From: an uncultured Amylibacter sp.
GTDB taxonomy: Bacteria; Pseudomonadota; Alphaproteobacteria; Rhodobacterales; Rhodobacteraceae
Direction of reading: 5' to 3'
Assembly: GCA_905181935.1 (NCBI GenBank)
Contig: CAJIZV010000002.1
Coordinates: forward strand, 186,001-250,000
DNA length: 64,000 nt
Position numbers and translations under genes: made by a program. Positions 37,512 to 47,063 of this stretch are shown here, in pieces; positions within the stretch are counted from its first letter, which is position 1, and each line of letters opens with the position of its first letter. The notes beneath the pieces are model-generated. The model did no database searches. It was given only the letters and a program-made list of their open reading frames with translations, and had not been told where the DNA came from.

Positions 37512-38348
37512 ATGGCAACAGTAACGCAATCATCTAAACTCAGTAATTTTCTTTGGCCTGTTTTGGCGTGGACAATTGCAATTATATTCTTTTTTCCAAT
37601 TTTTTGGTTGGTTTTTACCAGCTTTAAAACTGATGCTGATGCGGTAAAGCCAGAGTTTTTGTTTCACTTTACTCCGACTTTGGAAAACTATGTAAATATG
37701 ACCCAAAATTATGATTACTGGCGTTTCGCTATGAATTCTGTAATTACATCTTCTTTTGCGACGATCCTAGCCCTTATAGTCGGCATTCCTGCTGCATATG
37801 CAATGGCATTTGAACCTAGCAGACATACAAAAGACATACTGATGTGGATGTTATCTACAAAAATGCTGCCAGCAGCTGCGGTACTTTATCCGATGACTTT
37901 TCTAACAAAAAACTTTCTTGGTATTTTTGATACTCACTTTTTAGTTATTTTGGTGCTTTGCTTGATCAACCTTCCAATAGTAATCTGGATGCTATTCACA
38001 TATTTCAAAGAAATCCCTAAAGAAATTATTGAAGCTGGTAAAATGGATGGGGTCAGCACTTGGGGTGAAGTAAAGGATATACTTATTCCACTTGCGTGGG
38101 GTGGCATTGCATCGACGGCTCTTTTAACTTTTATATTTTGCTGGAATGAAGCTTATTGGACTGTGCGGCTTACGACGATTGATGCGGCAACATTATCTAA
38201 ATTAATAGAAGGTAATCGGGCACCCGAAGGTTTATTTTTTGGTCGCTTGTCTGCTGTATCAACAGCTGCAATTGCCCCAATTGTTATTTTAGGCTGGTTT
38301 TGCCAAAAACAGCTCGTCCAAGGTCTAACATTTGGAGCAGTAAAGTGA
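37512..38348 (+). CDS. smoG: Polyol ABC transporter permease (SmoG-like)
   Basis: Second permease, 278 residues, MalG-type with six helices (first about 14-34), an ATPase-contact EAA motif EAGKMDGVSTWGEVKDILIP (about 176-195), and the C-terminal LVQGLTFGAVK. The stop codon overlaps the GTG start of the following dehydrogenase (GTGA), so the transporter and the catabolic gene are translationally coupled. Confidence 0.9.
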   Translation: MATVTQSSKLSNFLWPVLAWTIAIIFFFPIFWLVFTSFKTDADAVKPEFLFHFTPTLENYVNMTQNYDYWRFAMNSVITSSFATILALIVGIPAAYAMAFEPSRHTKDILMWMLSTKMLPAAAVLYPMTFLTKNFLGIFDTHFLVILVLCLINLPIVIWMLFTYFKEIPKEIIEAGKMDGVSTWGEVKDILIPLAWGGIASTALLTFIFCWNEAYWTVRLTTIDAATLSKLIEGNRAPEGLFFGRLSAVSTAAIAPIVILGWFCQKQLVQGLTFGAVK

Positions 38349-39097
38349 TCAATGCAGCACCTACAGATTTGACTGGCAAAACATGCCTTATAACGGGAGC
38401 GTTCGGGGGCATCGGAGCTAGTGTAGTTGAACATTTTTCTGCCCTTGGAGCTACAGTTTATGCTACTGATATTTCAGAAACTTATTCTGGTGACGCAATC
38501 TACCGTCAATTTGATTTGATTGATGAGTTGTCTGACGCGTGTGATTGGGTCAAAAAAATCAAGCCAGATGTATTATTCAATAATGCTGCGATTTTTGATA
38601 TGGGCTCAATCTTAGATGCAGATTTGGAACAATATGATCGCCTATTTGGTCTAAATGTACGCGCTTTTTATGCTGTAATGCAAGCAACTGCAAAATCTAT
38701 GGTTATTAATGAAAAGCCAGGTTCCATTATAAATGTTGCAAGCCAAGCAGGTCATCGTGGCGAAGCCTTAGTTGCACATTATTGTGCAACTAAGGCTGCA
38801 GTTATAAGTTATACGCAATCAACAGCTCTTGCACTGGCTTCCTATAAAGTTCGAGTTAATGCAATCAGCCCTGGAGTAATTGACACACCAATGTGGAAAC
38901 ATGTTGATGCACTTTTTTCTAAATTTGAAGGGAAAGAGCTTGGCCAAAAAAAACAAGAAGTTGGGGAAGCTGTTCCGCTTGGACATATGGGCAGTGCTTC
39001 AGATGTTGCAAGGGCGGCTGTTTTCTTAGCATCAGATCAATCATCATATATGACTGCTCAAACCATCTGTATCGATGGTGGAAATGTTTTGAGGTAG
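38345..39097 (+). CDS. smoS: SDR family dehydrogenase, sorbitol dehydrogenase-like (SmoS)
   Basis: Short-chain dehydrogenase of 250 residues likely oxidising D-glucitol to D-fructose with NAD. Cofactor loop TGAFGGIGASVV (about 17-28), NNAAIF, catalytic Ser in NVASQAGHRG, catalytic YxxxK as YCATKAAV, and C-terminal IDGGNVLR. The start is a GTG at 38345 overlapping the smoG stop; the frame stays open 15 codons upstream but those overlap smoG. Specificity is inferred from the operon, not from residues. Confidence 0.82.
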   Translation: MINAAPTDLTGKTCLITGAFGGIGASVVEHFSALGATVYATDISETYSGDAIYRQFDLIDELSDACDWVKKIKPDVLFNNAAIFDMGSILDADLEQYDRLFGLNVRAFYAVMQATAKSMVINEKPGSIINVASQAGHRGEALVAHYCATKAAVISYTQSTALALASYKVRVNAISPGVIDTPMWKHVDALFSKFEGKELGQKKQEVGEAVPLGHMGSASDVARAAVFLASDQSSYMTAQTICIDGGNVLR

Positions 39098-39101
39098 ATT
39101 T

Positions 39102-39992
39102 ATGTCAATAATGCATCCAAAAATTGAACTTGTTGATAGAAATACTCGTTCTATTCGTTACTTAGAACATGGCTGGCCGTCTGAGTTATGCCGCTGGCAT
39201 GCACATGAAGAATATGAACTCCATCTAATTGTTGAAACTCGTGGAAAAGCATTTGTGGGGAATTTTATAGGCACATTCGAACCTGGAAGTTTATTTTTAA
39301 CTGGCCCAAATCTGCCTCATAATTGGGTTACTGATAGTTTATCAAGCGAAGTTATTGAAATACGTGATATGTTAGTTCAGTTCAGTCAAGAAAGTTTCGA
39401 GAAACTTGCAGAAGGATTCCCGGAGTTTGGCGGTATTCGACGTATGTTAGAATTAGCTGAATCTGGTATTTTATTTAAAGGTTTTAATGCAACTTTTGCA
39501 CGAGGGCATATGGAAGCCATCCGTGATAGTTCAGGACCTGAACGCATATTAGCGTTTATTCGTTTTTTAGTCCGCCTTAATGAACATGCTGAAAAAATGA
39601 CATTGTCGGAAACAAAATTAATAAATGCTGATGGTGGAAGCAAATACGCTCGTATTGGTAATATTGTAGATTATATTCTTGAAAATTTTGATTCTAATAT
39701 TAGCGCCGTTAATGCCGCTGAAATGGCAGGCATGTCCTTTAGTACATTTGGCAGAAATTTTTCTAATGTTACGGGTCATAGCTTCGTGGAATTTGTTAAC
39801 CGAGTTCGGATTGGGCAGGCGTGTGGGATGCTCTATGCTTCTGATGATCAAGTAACCTCAATTTGTTTTAGTGTTGGTTTTAAAAATGTTGCAAATTTTA
39901 ACCGTCACTTTTTAAAGATTAAAGGAACTACTCCTTCAATTTATCGAGAAACTGCACGCAAGGAACTTTTAACAAAGTTGGAGAAAGTTTAA
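39102..39992 (+). CDS. AraC family transcriptional regulator of the polyol operon
   Basis: 296 residues: an N-terminal cupin-like sensing domain (CRWHAHEEYELHLIVETRG, then FEPGSLFLTGPNLPHNW) and C-terminal double helix-turn-helix (about 195-290, AAEMAGMSFSTFGRNFSNVTG and ICFSVGFKNVANFNRHF). Position between the sorbitol and mannitol dehydrogenase genes suggests an MtlR-like activator of the operon that encodes it. It follows smoS by 4 bp and overlaps the mtlK start by one base. Confidence 0.88.
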   Translation: MSIMHPKIELVDRNTRSIRYLEHGWPSELCRWHAHEEYELHLIVETRGKAFVGNFIGTFEPGSLFLTGPNLPHNWVTDSLSSEVIEIRDMLVQFSQESFEKLAEGFPEFGGIRRMLELAESGILFKGFNATFARGHMEAIRDSSGPERILAFIRFLVRLNEHAEKMTLSETKLINADGGSKYARIGNIVDYILENFDSNISAVNAAEMAGMSFSTFGRNFSNVTGHSFVEFVNRVRIGQACGMLYASDDQVTSICFSVGFKNVANFNRHFLKIKGTTPSIYRETARKELLTKLEKV

Positions 39993-41413
39993 TGAACAGC
40001 ATCTCAAAAAAACATATTTTTGCAACAGAATATGAACGTTCTAATTGTAAGATTGGGGTTGTTCATTTAGGGTTTGGTGCGTTTCACCGAGCACATCAGG
40101 CCGTTTACTTAGATGATTATATGGCCCAAAGTGGTGACCTAAATTGGGGTATAGCTGCTGTTAACCTTCGTTCAAGTGAGTATGATCACTTTCAAGCTGT
40201 GGCTGCTGATATTTCGCAGCATGATGGATACTTTCTTAAATCCTATTCGGCTGATGGGCAGGTTGAACTTCGGCGAGTTAGATCACATGTAGGTTTTTAT
40301 GATTGGTGTTCTGACAAAAATAATTCGCAAAAAATTCTTGCTTTAGATACTGTAAATCTAGTTACAATAACAGTGACTGAGAGTGGATATTACACTGACC
40401 CTAATGGTGATTTGATTATAGATGACCCACATATTTTGAATGAGATTAATAATAATCTTCAGTTAACTGTTTATGGTTATTTGCGGGCTTCTCTGCTCTC
40501 TCGCGTTGCTGCAGGAGGTGCACCTTTAACCATCGCTTGTTGTGATAATATTCGACAAAATGGTAAAATGTTACAACGTAATTTATTAGCATATCTTAAA
40601 ATTTGTAATGATAGTGATCTAATAAGTTGGGTAACTGATAACGTAGCATTTCCAAGTTCAATGGTTGACCGAATAACTCCTCGGACTTCATTAGAATTAA
40701 GTATAGAATTATCAGAATTAATTGGGATAAAGGTTTCATCACCAATTATGGCAGAAGATTTTACCCAATGGGTTTTACAAGACAATTTTTCTAATAATAT
40801 GCCAAATTTAACGGATGTTGGGGTTACCATTACATCTGATATCGATCCATATGAAGAAACTAAAATTCGTGTGCTAAATGGTGGGCATACTGCACTTACC
40901 TATCTGGCAGCATTAGAAAAAATAAGAACATTCGATATGGCGATGCAAATCCCTCATTTATTTGCACATTTTAAAGGGTTTGAATGTGAAGAAGTACTTC
41001 CTGCATTAACAATCGAGTTACCCTTTTCTAAATATGAATATCTAGAAAAAATTGAACAACGTTTTAATAATCAAGCAATTGGGGACACTGTATCCCGGAT
41101 ATGTGCCGATGGTATGGCTAAGTTTCCAATATTTATAAGACCAACATTGGAGGGTTGTTTTGCTCAAGGCATTACACCATTATTTTCTATTAGAAGTATT
41201 GCAAGTTGGCATCAATTTGCTCAACATGTTTTAGCCGGTAAAGTCGATTTTGATTATTTAGAACCAAGTTGGGATTCACTTAGCTCAATGCTTGGTAGGG
41301 ATGAATTTATTAATAGTCGTCAACTTTGGGGCGAGATACCTAAAACCTACCCTAATTTTGCAGAAGTTCTGCGTGTTGAAATATCTAAAATGGAGCGAAA
41401 ATGGCCAGTTTAA
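39992..41413 (+). CDS. mtlK: Mannitol 2-dehydrogenase family (MtlK)
   Basis: NAD-dependent polyol dehydrogenase of 473 residues, long-chain mannitol/fructuronate/altronate family; likely D-mannitol to D-fructose. N-terminal Rossmann part ([21 protein letters not shown], residues about 21-41), the DNIRQNG segment, SMVDRITP, and the catalytic lysine helix context [16 protein letters not shown] (about 291-306). Overlaps the AraC gene by one base and the smoK start by 13 bases. Fructuronate reductase is the alternative, but the transporter context favours mannitol. Confidence 0.88.
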   Translation: MNSISKKHIFATEYERSNCKIGVVHLGFGAFHRAHQAVYLDDYMAQSGDLNWGIAAVNLRSSEYDHFQAVAADISQHDGYFLKSYSADGQVELRRVRSHVGFYDWCSDKNNSQKILALDTVNLVTITVTESGYYTDPNGDLIIDDPHILNEINNNLQLTVYGYLRASLLSRVAAGGAPLTIACCDNIRQNGKMLQRNLLAYLKICNDSDLISWVTDNVAFPSSMVDRITPRTSLELSIELSELIGIKVSSPIMAEDFTQWVLQDNFSNNMPNLTDVGVTITSDIDPYEETKIRVLNGGHTALTYLAALEKIRTFDMAMQIPHLFAHFKGFECEEVLPALTIELPFSKYEYLEKIEQRFNNQAIGDTVSRICADGMAKFPIFIRPTLEGCFAQGITPLFSIRSIASWHQFAQHVLAGKVDFDYLEPSWDSLSSMLGRDEFINSRQLWGEIPKTYPNFAEVLRVEISKMERKWPV

Positions 41414-42438
41414 AATTACTTGGAGTCCGAAAAAGTTATGGAACAACAGAAGTTATGCATGGGGTTGACCTTGATATTAAAGATGGCGAATTTGTAGTAT
41501 TTGTTGGCCCATCTGGCTGCGGTAAATCAACGTTGTTACGAATGATTGCAGGACTTGAAGATATTACAGATGGGACAGTTTTTATTGGTGATCGGGAAGT
41601 AAACGATGTAGATGCTTCGAAACGTGGAGTGGCCATGGTTTTTCAATCCTACGCTTTATACCCACATATGACGGTGAAACAAAATATGTCATTTGGCTTA
41701 AAACAAGCAAAGACAGCAGTTGATGAAATCGAGCGGCGTGTTTCTGCGGCAGCAGAAATTTTGCAAATAGACGATTATCTTGAACGATCACCTCGTAATC
41801 TCTCTGGTGGACAACGCCAACGAGTAGCAATTGGTCGAGCGATTGTGCGAGATCCTGATGTGTTTTTGTTTGATGAACCATTGTCAAATCTTGATGCTGC
41901 CTTACGTGTTCAAACACGTCTTGAAATAGCACGCCTCCATGATCGTCTCAAGACTACAATGATATACGTGACCCATGACCAAGTTGAAGCAATGACATTG
42001 GCTGATAAAATTGTTGTTTTACGTGATGGTCTTATTGAACAAGTTGGGTCACCGATTGAATTATATGAACGTCCTGCTAATGCTTTTGTTGCGCAATTTA
42101 TAGGCAGCCCTAAAATGAATTTTTTCAAACAAACTGATTTAGTAACTGCAGCTAACAAACGTCTAATCAAACCGATGAGTGAAAAGCTAAAAATAGGTAT
42201 CCGTCCAGAAAATTTTATTAAATGTGGAACTGAAGCTGCTATCATCCAGGGTCGTCTAGATTTAGTTGAGAACCTTGGTGAATATGCGTTGGTACATTTA
42301 GTCACTGAAACTGGTGTTGAGTTTATTGCAAAAATGGATTCGACGCCTTCTGTTGCCAAAGGTGCTATTATGTACTTTAATTTTAATGCGAATCTTGCGC
42401 ATTATTTTGATATTAAAACTGGCTTACGCGTAGCGTAA
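41401..42438 (+). CDS. smoK: Polyol ABC transporter ATPase (SmoK/MalK-like)
   Basis: ATP-binding subunit of 345 residues for the SmoEFG importer. Walker [10 protein letters not shown] (about 37-45), signature [20 protein letters not shown], Walker [13 protein letters not shown]-loop VTHDQVEA, and a C-terminal OB/TOBE regulatory domain (about 235-345) as in MalK. Its ATG lies 13 bases inside the mtlK end. A perfect CTTACGC-GTA-GCGTAAG hairpin (42423-42439) covers its last codons and stop. Confidence 0.92.
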   Translation: MASLKLLGVRKSYGTTEVMHGVDLDIKDGEFVVFVGPSGCGKSTLLRMIAGLEDITDGTVFIGDREVNDVDASKRGVAMVFQSYALYPHMTVKQNMSFGLKQAKTAVDEIERRVSAAAEILQIDDYLERSPRNLSGGQRQRVAIGRAIVRDPDVFLFDEPLSNLDAALRVQTRLEIARLHDRLKTTMIYVTHDQVEAMTLADKIVVLRDGLIEQVGSPIELYERPANAFVAQFIGSPKMNFFKQTDLVTAANKRLIKPMSEKLKIGIRPENFIKCGTEAAIIQGRLDLVENLGEYALVHLVTETGVEFIAKMDSTPSVAKGAIMYFNFNANLAHYFDIKTGLRVA

Positions 42439-42439
42439 G
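42423..42439 (+). promoter_or_regulatory. Small perfect hairpin over the smoK stop codon
   Basis: CTTACGC / GCGTAAG with a GTA loop spans the last four smoK codons and its TAA, 24 bp ahead of the kinase start. No T-tract follows. It could limit read-through or reinitiation into the kinase gene. Confidence 0.4.
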
Positions 42440-42463
42440 TTTAACAAAAGGAATAATTATAGA

Positions 42464-43396
42464 GTGATATTGTGTTGTGGCGAAGCTCTGATTGATATGA
42501 TTCCTATTGCGGATTCTGATGGAAAGGCTGCATTTTCCCCACTTTCAGGTGGTGCAATTTTTAATACAAGCATTGCATTAGGGCGCCTTGATACACCTGT
42601 TGCATTACTTTCTGGTATTTCTACAGATCTTTTTGGAAAACAGCTAAATAAAGAATTATTAAATTCTAATGTATCTACAGAATTTTTGATTCGCAGTGAT
42701 AGACCGACAACTTTGGCTTTTGTTTTACTTAAAAATGGCAATGCTGAATATACATTTTATGATGAAAACTCAGCAGGCCGATTGATTGAAGTTAATGATA
42801 TTCCAATAATTCCAGAGAATATTTCAGCTCTTTACTTTGGTGGGATTAGTCTATGTGTAGAACCTGCTGCTGAGACATATGAAACGTTATTTCTTCGTGA
42901 ATCGAAAAAACGCGTAACTATGCTGGACCCTAATATAAGGCCAGGTTTTATAACTAATGAGATCTCTTATCGGGCTCGTTTAAAAAATATGATTTCAGTT
43001 TCAGATATTGTGAAAGTTTCAGATGAAGATCTGAATTGGATTTTTAATTTTGAAGATGCAATCGATAATAAAGTTGGTTTACTGCATGATTTGGGCGCTA
43101 AGTTAGTTATTGTTACTAAAGGTGAGGATGGAGCCATTGCCTACGTTAGGGGTGTTAAACCGATTAATATATCTGTACCAAAAGTAACTGTTATCGATAC
43201 TGTTGGAGCGGGTGACACTTTTAATGCTGGATTTTTATCTAGATTAAGTCAACTTGAATGCCTTTCAAAAGATAAAATTGATAAATTAAGTATAAGCCAA
43301 ATACAAAGATCACTTGAATTTGCAGTTACAGTTGCAGCTATCACTGTATCTCGTAAAGGTTCTAACCCACCGTTTTTGAATGAAATTAAATTTTAG
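42464..43396 (+). CDS. PfkB family sugar kinase, probable fructokinase
   Basis: 310-residue ribokinase-type kinase with substrate-binding GGAIFNTSIALGRL near residues 29-42 and the catalytic anion-hole motif DTVGAGDTFNAGF (about 245-257). Fructose is the product of both neighbouring dehydrogenases, so phosphorylation of fructose to fructose 6-phosphate is the parsimonious role; family members also use 2-keto-3-deoxygluconate or ribose. The start is a GTG at 42464 with AGGA about 11 bases upstream. It converges with and overlaps the LacI-type gene by four bases. Confidence 0.82.
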   Translation: MILCCGEALIDMIPIADSDGKAAFSPLSGGAIFNTSIALGRLDTPVALLSGISTDLFGKQLNKELLNSNVSTEFLIRSDRPTTLAFVLLKNGNAEYTFYDENSAGRLIEVNDIPIIPENISALYFGGISLCVEPAAETYETLFLRESKKRVTMLDPNIRPGFITNEISYRARLKNMISVSDIVKVSDEDLNWIFNFEDAIDNKVGLLHDLGAKLVIVTKGEDGAIAYVRGVKPINISVPKVTVIDTVGAGDTFNAGFLSRLSQLECLSKDKIDKLSISQIQRSLEFAVTVAAITVSRKGSNPPFLNEIKF

Positions 43397-44397
43397 ATAC
43401 TAGTTCCAATATTTAATAGAGTTTTTAGTTCTATTTTTTCTGGGCTTGTAATAATTCCCGGTCGATTACGCTTTAGTATTAAATCTGCAGCTGCTTTTCC
43501 AATATCAAAACGTAAAGAGTCTGTTGTTGCCAGCTCTATCGGTAAACCTGAAGTCATACTTAGATTATTAAAGCCTGCAATTGCTAAACTATCAGGAATT
43601 GAAATACCTGCTACTATACAATGCATTACCGCTCCCATTGCAATGACATCTGTCGAACAATATATGCAATCTAGTTGAGGGTTTCTTGCAAGCATTGCTT
43701 CTGTAGATTGTCTTCCTTTTTTAACGGTGGATCCTGAAGTATAATTTTCTTGATCAATTAGTTTGATACTTTGAGTGTTCAAGCCATCTACAAAACCGTT
43801 AAACCGTTTAGATGCTCGAAAGTCTAACGTCATTTTCGTACCTAGAAAACCAATTTTCTTATGACCTTTAGCTAAAATAGCTAGCGCCATATCATACCCT
43901 GCATCGTAATGTGATATTCCAACACATGAATCAATAGCATCTCCATCTGTATCCATTATTTCAACTACAGGTGTATTTGTGTTGCATAAAATTTGTTTTG
44001 CTGCTTCAGAATGTTCTAATCCTGCAATGATCAAACCACTTGGTCGCCACTCTAGCATTTCACGAATAACATCAGCTTCTGTGTCTAAATTATAATCTGT
44101 TAAACCAAATACTGGACGTAATTGTGATGGATTTAACGATGCTGATATTCCATCTAAGACTTCTGAAAATACATAACTTTTGACAGAAGGAATAACGACA
44201 CCTACCAAATTAACTTTTTGGGATGCAAGACTTCCCGCAATTCGATTTGGGACGTATCCAAGTTCAGTGGCTGCGGCCTTAACTTTTATTCGAGTAAGTG
44301 GCGATACATCTGTAACATTTCGCAATGCACGAGAGGCAGTCATTTCACTAACACCAGCTGCTGCAGCTACATCTTTTAAGGTAAGGTTTTTGTTCAT
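43393..44397 (-). CDS. LacI family transcriptional regulator
   Basis: 334-residue repressor: N-terminal helix-turn-helix LTLKDVAAAAGVSEMTASRALRN with hinge RIAGSLASQK, then a periplasmic-binding-like effector domain (about 60-334, with VGVVIPSVKS, GLIIAGLEHSE and IAGFNNLSMTSG). The ATG at 44397 gives the family start (MNKNLTLKDV); the frame is open 21 codons upstream, but that would run across the promoter. It is divergent from gap, with a perfect 28-bp palindrome between them. Effector likely an Entner-Doudoroff intermediate or gluconate, by analogy only. Confidence 0.92.
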   Translation of the reverse strand: MNKNLTLKDVAAAAGVSEMTASRALRNVTDVSPLTRIKVKAAATELGYVPNRIAGSLASQKVNLVGVVIPSVKSYVFSEVLDGISASLNPSQLRPVFGLTDYNLDTEADVIREMLEWRPSGLIIAGLEHSEAAKQILCNTNTPVVEIMDTDGDAIDSCVGISHYDAGYDMALAILAKGHKKIGFLGTKMTLDFRASKRFNGFVDGLNTQSIKLIDQENYTSGSTVKKGRQSTEAMLARNPQLDCIYCSTDVIAMGAVMHCIVAGISIPDSLAIAGFNNLSMTSGLPIELATTDSLRFDIGKAAADLILKRNRPGIITSPEKIELKTLLNIGTSI

Positions 44398-44472
44398 AAT
44401 ACACTTTTTAAAACGATAGAGAACATTTGTCACGCCAGAAAAAGCAATGGTAAAAAACATTGACTAATATAC

Positions 44473-44500
44473 ATATTTCCGTTAGCGCTAACGGAAATAT
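44473..44500. promoter_or_regulatory. Perfect 28-bp palindromic LacI-type operator
   Basis: ATATTTCCGTTAGC (44473-44486) is followed without a spacer by its exact reverse complement. The CG-centred even palindrome with a TTAGCGCTAA core is the typical site of LacI/PurR-type repressors. It lies 75 bp upstream of the LacI gene and 17 bp upstream of gap, so bound repressor would block gap and probably autoregulate. I found no second copy in the window. Confidence 0.9.
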
Positions 44501-44517
44501 CTTACAAAGGAAACATC

Positions 44518-45516
44518 ATGACTTTAAAAATTGCTATAAATGGTTTTGGCCGAATTGGACGTTCAATGCTAAGGTCAGTTTTTGAATATAATCATGATGA
44601 TATTAAGGTAATGGCTATTAATGACCTAACAGACATAAATACTATTGTGCATTTATTACGTTACGATTCCGTTCATGGCAGGTTTAATGGTACTGTGGAA
44701 GCAGTAGATGGTGGAATCGTGGTTAATGGACAATTCATTAGGGTTACAGCAATCAGAGAGCCAGAAAATCTATCTTGGTCCGATGTTCAAATAGCAATGG
44801 AGTGCACTGGGTTTTTCACTAAACGTGCTGATGCAGTAAAATTACTTGCTGCAGGTGTGGATAAGGTTTTGATTTCTGCACCCGGAAGAGACGTAGACAA
44901 GACAATAGTTTTTGGTGTTAATGAAGAAACCTTAGTTGCGTCAGATATTATTGTTTCTAATGGATCTTGTACTACAAATTGTTTGGCCCCAATCGCTAAA
45001 GTTTTGAATGATTTAGCTGGTATAAAAACAGGCTACATGACAACAATTCATGCATATACTGGTGATCAGGCTTTACATGATTCAGATCACAAAGATTTGT
45101 ACCGTGCTCGAGCAGGCGCACTTTCAATGATCCCAACTTCAACAGGCGCTGCCAGTGCTATTTCGTTGGTCTTACCAGAACTTACTGGTAAATTAGAGGG
45201 CAGTGCAATTCGTGTGCCAACTCCTAATGTGTCAATGGTTGATTTGGCATATATTCCAGAAAAGCCAGTTACAATTGACGAAATTGACACAGCATTGAAA
45301 AATGCTTCTGAAGGTCGAATGAAAGGTGTTTTGAATTTTGAAACTGAACCTAAAGTGTCAATTGATTACAATCACACAACAACTTCAAGTAACTATGCTC
45401 AACCTCAAACCTCTGTGACTAAAGGTGGATTAGTTCGCATAGTTTCGTGGTATGATAACGAATGGGGATTCTCAAACCGCATGATTGACACAGCGCGCTC
45501 AATGGCAGCTTTATAA
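44518..45516 (+). CDS. gap: Glyceraldehyde-3-phosphate dehydrogenase, type I
   Basis: Oxidises glyceraldehyde 3-phosphate, the Entner-Doudoroff product, to 1,3-bisphosphoglycerate. The 332 residues have the Rossmann start INGFGRIGRSMLRS, an Asp in AINDLTD favouring NAD, catalytic Cys151 in SNGSCTTNCLAP, and the C-terminal SWYDNEWGFSNRM. First gene of gap-zwf-edd-eda-pgi behind the LacI operator, so probably a sugar-inducible paralogue; whether another gap exists elsewhere cannot be seen. Confidence 0.95.
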   Translation: MTLKIAINGFGRIGRSMLRSVFEYNHDDIKVMAINDLTDINTIVHLLRYDSVHGRFNGTVEAVDGGIVVNGQFIRVTAIREPENLSWSDVQIAMECTGFFTKRADAVKLLAAGVDKVLISAPGRDVDKTIVFGVNEETLVASDIIVSNGSCTTNCLAPIAKVLNDLAGIKTGYMTTIHAYTGDQALHDSDHKDLYRARAGALSMIPTSTGAASAISLVLPELTGKLEGSAIRVPTPNVSMVDLAYIPEKPVTIDEIDTALKNASEGRMKGVLNFETEPKVSIDYNHTTTSSNYAQPQTSVTKGGLVRIVSWYDNEWGFSNRMIDTARSMAAL

Positions 45517-45529
45517 AGGAACTATACTT

Positions 45530-46972
45530 ATGGTATCAAAAACTATTCCAGTTAAGTCATTTGACTTGGTTATATTTGGTGCAACGGGTGATCTATCTAA
45601 GCGTAAAATAATACCAGCGCTTTTTAGACGTTTTATTGCGGGACAAGTTCCACCAACGTCTCGGATTATTGGAGTGTCTCGCAGGGATCTATCACAAAGT
45701 GATTTTAACATTTTAGTTCGTAATTCAATATCTGAATTTGCTCCAAATATAATATTTACAGAAAACCAAATAAATGGATTCTGTAAAATGCTTAATTTTA
45801 TAAGTATGGATCTGGGTTCAGATAAAGGTTGGGATGGATTAACTGAATTTTTTATAAAAAATTCACAAGAAATCCGTACGTTTTATTTATCAATTAGTCC
45901 TGCTTTAATTGAATCTTGCACACAAAGGCTAAATAGTTTCAAATTAATTACACCACAAACGCGTGTTGTTGTGGAAAAGCCATTAGGAACAGATTTGGCA
46001 TCTGCCACGATGCTAAATAAAATACTTTGTTCTGTATTTAAAGAAAAACAAATATTTAGAATTGATCATTATCTTGGAAAAGAAACTGTTCAAAATCTTA
46101 TGGCTTTAAGATTTGCTAATGTATTATTAGAGCCATTATGGAATAATAATTACGTAGACCATGTACAGATTACTGTTGCTGAAACTGGTGATGTTAATGG
46201 TCGTGGTGAATATTATGACGAAGTAGGTGCCATGCGAGACATGGTGCAAAATCACTTAATGCAATTACTTTGTTTAATAGCGATGGAGCCACCTGCACAT
46301 TTTGATGCAGATGATATACGCAACGAAAAATTAAAAGTTATTCGTTCTTTATTACCAGTTAATATAAAAGACACTGTACGTGGTCAGTATCAAGGGGCAA
46401 ATGGATCTTTCCGTGATCACGTTAATAATCCAGAATCAAATACTGATAGCTTTGTTGCAATTAAAGCTCATGTATCAAACTGGCGGTGGGCTGGTGTTCC
46501 ATTTTATTTACGTACTGGCAAAGCTTTATCGAGAAAAGTTTCAGAAATTGTAGTTGAGTTTAAACCTTTACCGCATACAATATTTCCAGATTTAGGTAAG
46601 AATTATCAAAATAAATTAGTTATTCGCCTTCAGCCTGAGGAAGGTATGACCTTACATATAGGAGTCAAAGAACCTGGGCCAGGTGGGATGCGCTTAATAA
46701 ATGCTCCACTTGATATGACTTTTGCACAGTTAACAGGACAAATAGAATCTATTGATGCCTATGAACGTTTGATTATGGATACATGTAGGGGAGACCAAAC
46801 CCTCTTCATGCGAGGTGATGAATTAGAGGCGGCGTGGGCTTGGGTTGATGACATTATTGCAGATTGGGATGAATCAAAAGAAGAGCCTCTAGAGTATACT
46901 TCAGGCGGGCCTGGGCCGTTAGAGGCCACAAAAATGATGTCGCGTGATGGTCGGTCCTGGGAAAAAATATAA
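45530..46972 (+). CDS. zwf: Glucose-6-phosphate 1-dehydrogenase
   Basis: Oxidises glucose 6-phosphate to 6-phosphogluconolactone. The 480 residues include the cofactor loop FGATGDLSKRKI and the active-site signature RIDHYLGKETVQNL, with EKPLGTDL before it. The ATG at 45530 has AAAGGA at ideal spacing; upstream in-frame codons overlap gap. It follows gap by 13 bp. No 6-phosphogluconolactonase gene follows, unlike the common zwf-pgl arrangement. Confidence 0.96.
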   Translation: MVSKTIPVKSFDLVIFGATGDLSKRKIIPALFRRFIAGQVPPTSRIIGVSRRDLSQSDFNILVRNSISEFAPNIIFTENQINGFCKMLNFISMDLGSDKGWDGLTEFFIKNSQEIRTFYLSISPALIESCTQRLNSFKLITPQTRVVVEKPLGTDLASATMLNKILCSVFKEKQIFRIDHYLGKETVQNLMALRFANVLLEPLWNNNYVDHVQITVAETGDVNGRGEYYDEVGAMRDMVQNHLMQLLCLIAMEPPAHFDADDIRNEKLKVIRSLLPVNIKDTVRGQYQGANGSFRDHVNNPESNTDSFVAIKAHVSNWRWAGVPFYLRTGKALSRKVSEIVVEFKPLPHTIFPDLGKNYQNKLVIRLQPEEGMTLHIGVKEPGPGGMRLINAPLDMTFAQLTGQIESIDAYERLIMDTCRGDQTLFMRGDELEAAWAWVDDIIADWDESKEEPLEYTSGGPGPLEATKMMSRDGRSWEKI

Positions 46973-46979
46973 CATAATT

Positions 46980-47000
46980 AGAAAATATGTTTTCTTTTTT
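46980..47000 (+). terminator. Weak AT-type terminator after zwf
   Basis: AGAAAA-TATG-TTTTCT hairpin followed by five more T residues, 7 bp after the zwf stop and about 60 bp before edd. The stem has one G-C type pair only, so efficiency is doubtful, but it may reduce expression of edd-eda-pgi relative to gap-zwf. Confidence 0.3.
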
Positions 47001-47063
47001 AAAGACTTTAATTTTTAATATTTCAAGTTGTTAAATAAATAATATTTTATAGCAGGATACTAA

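Noticed and set aside
38300..38344. Extended N-terminus of the sorbitol dehydrogenase-like gene
   Set aside because: These codons overlap the end of smoG and do not match SDR N-termini; the GTG at 38345 overlapping the smoG stop is the better start.
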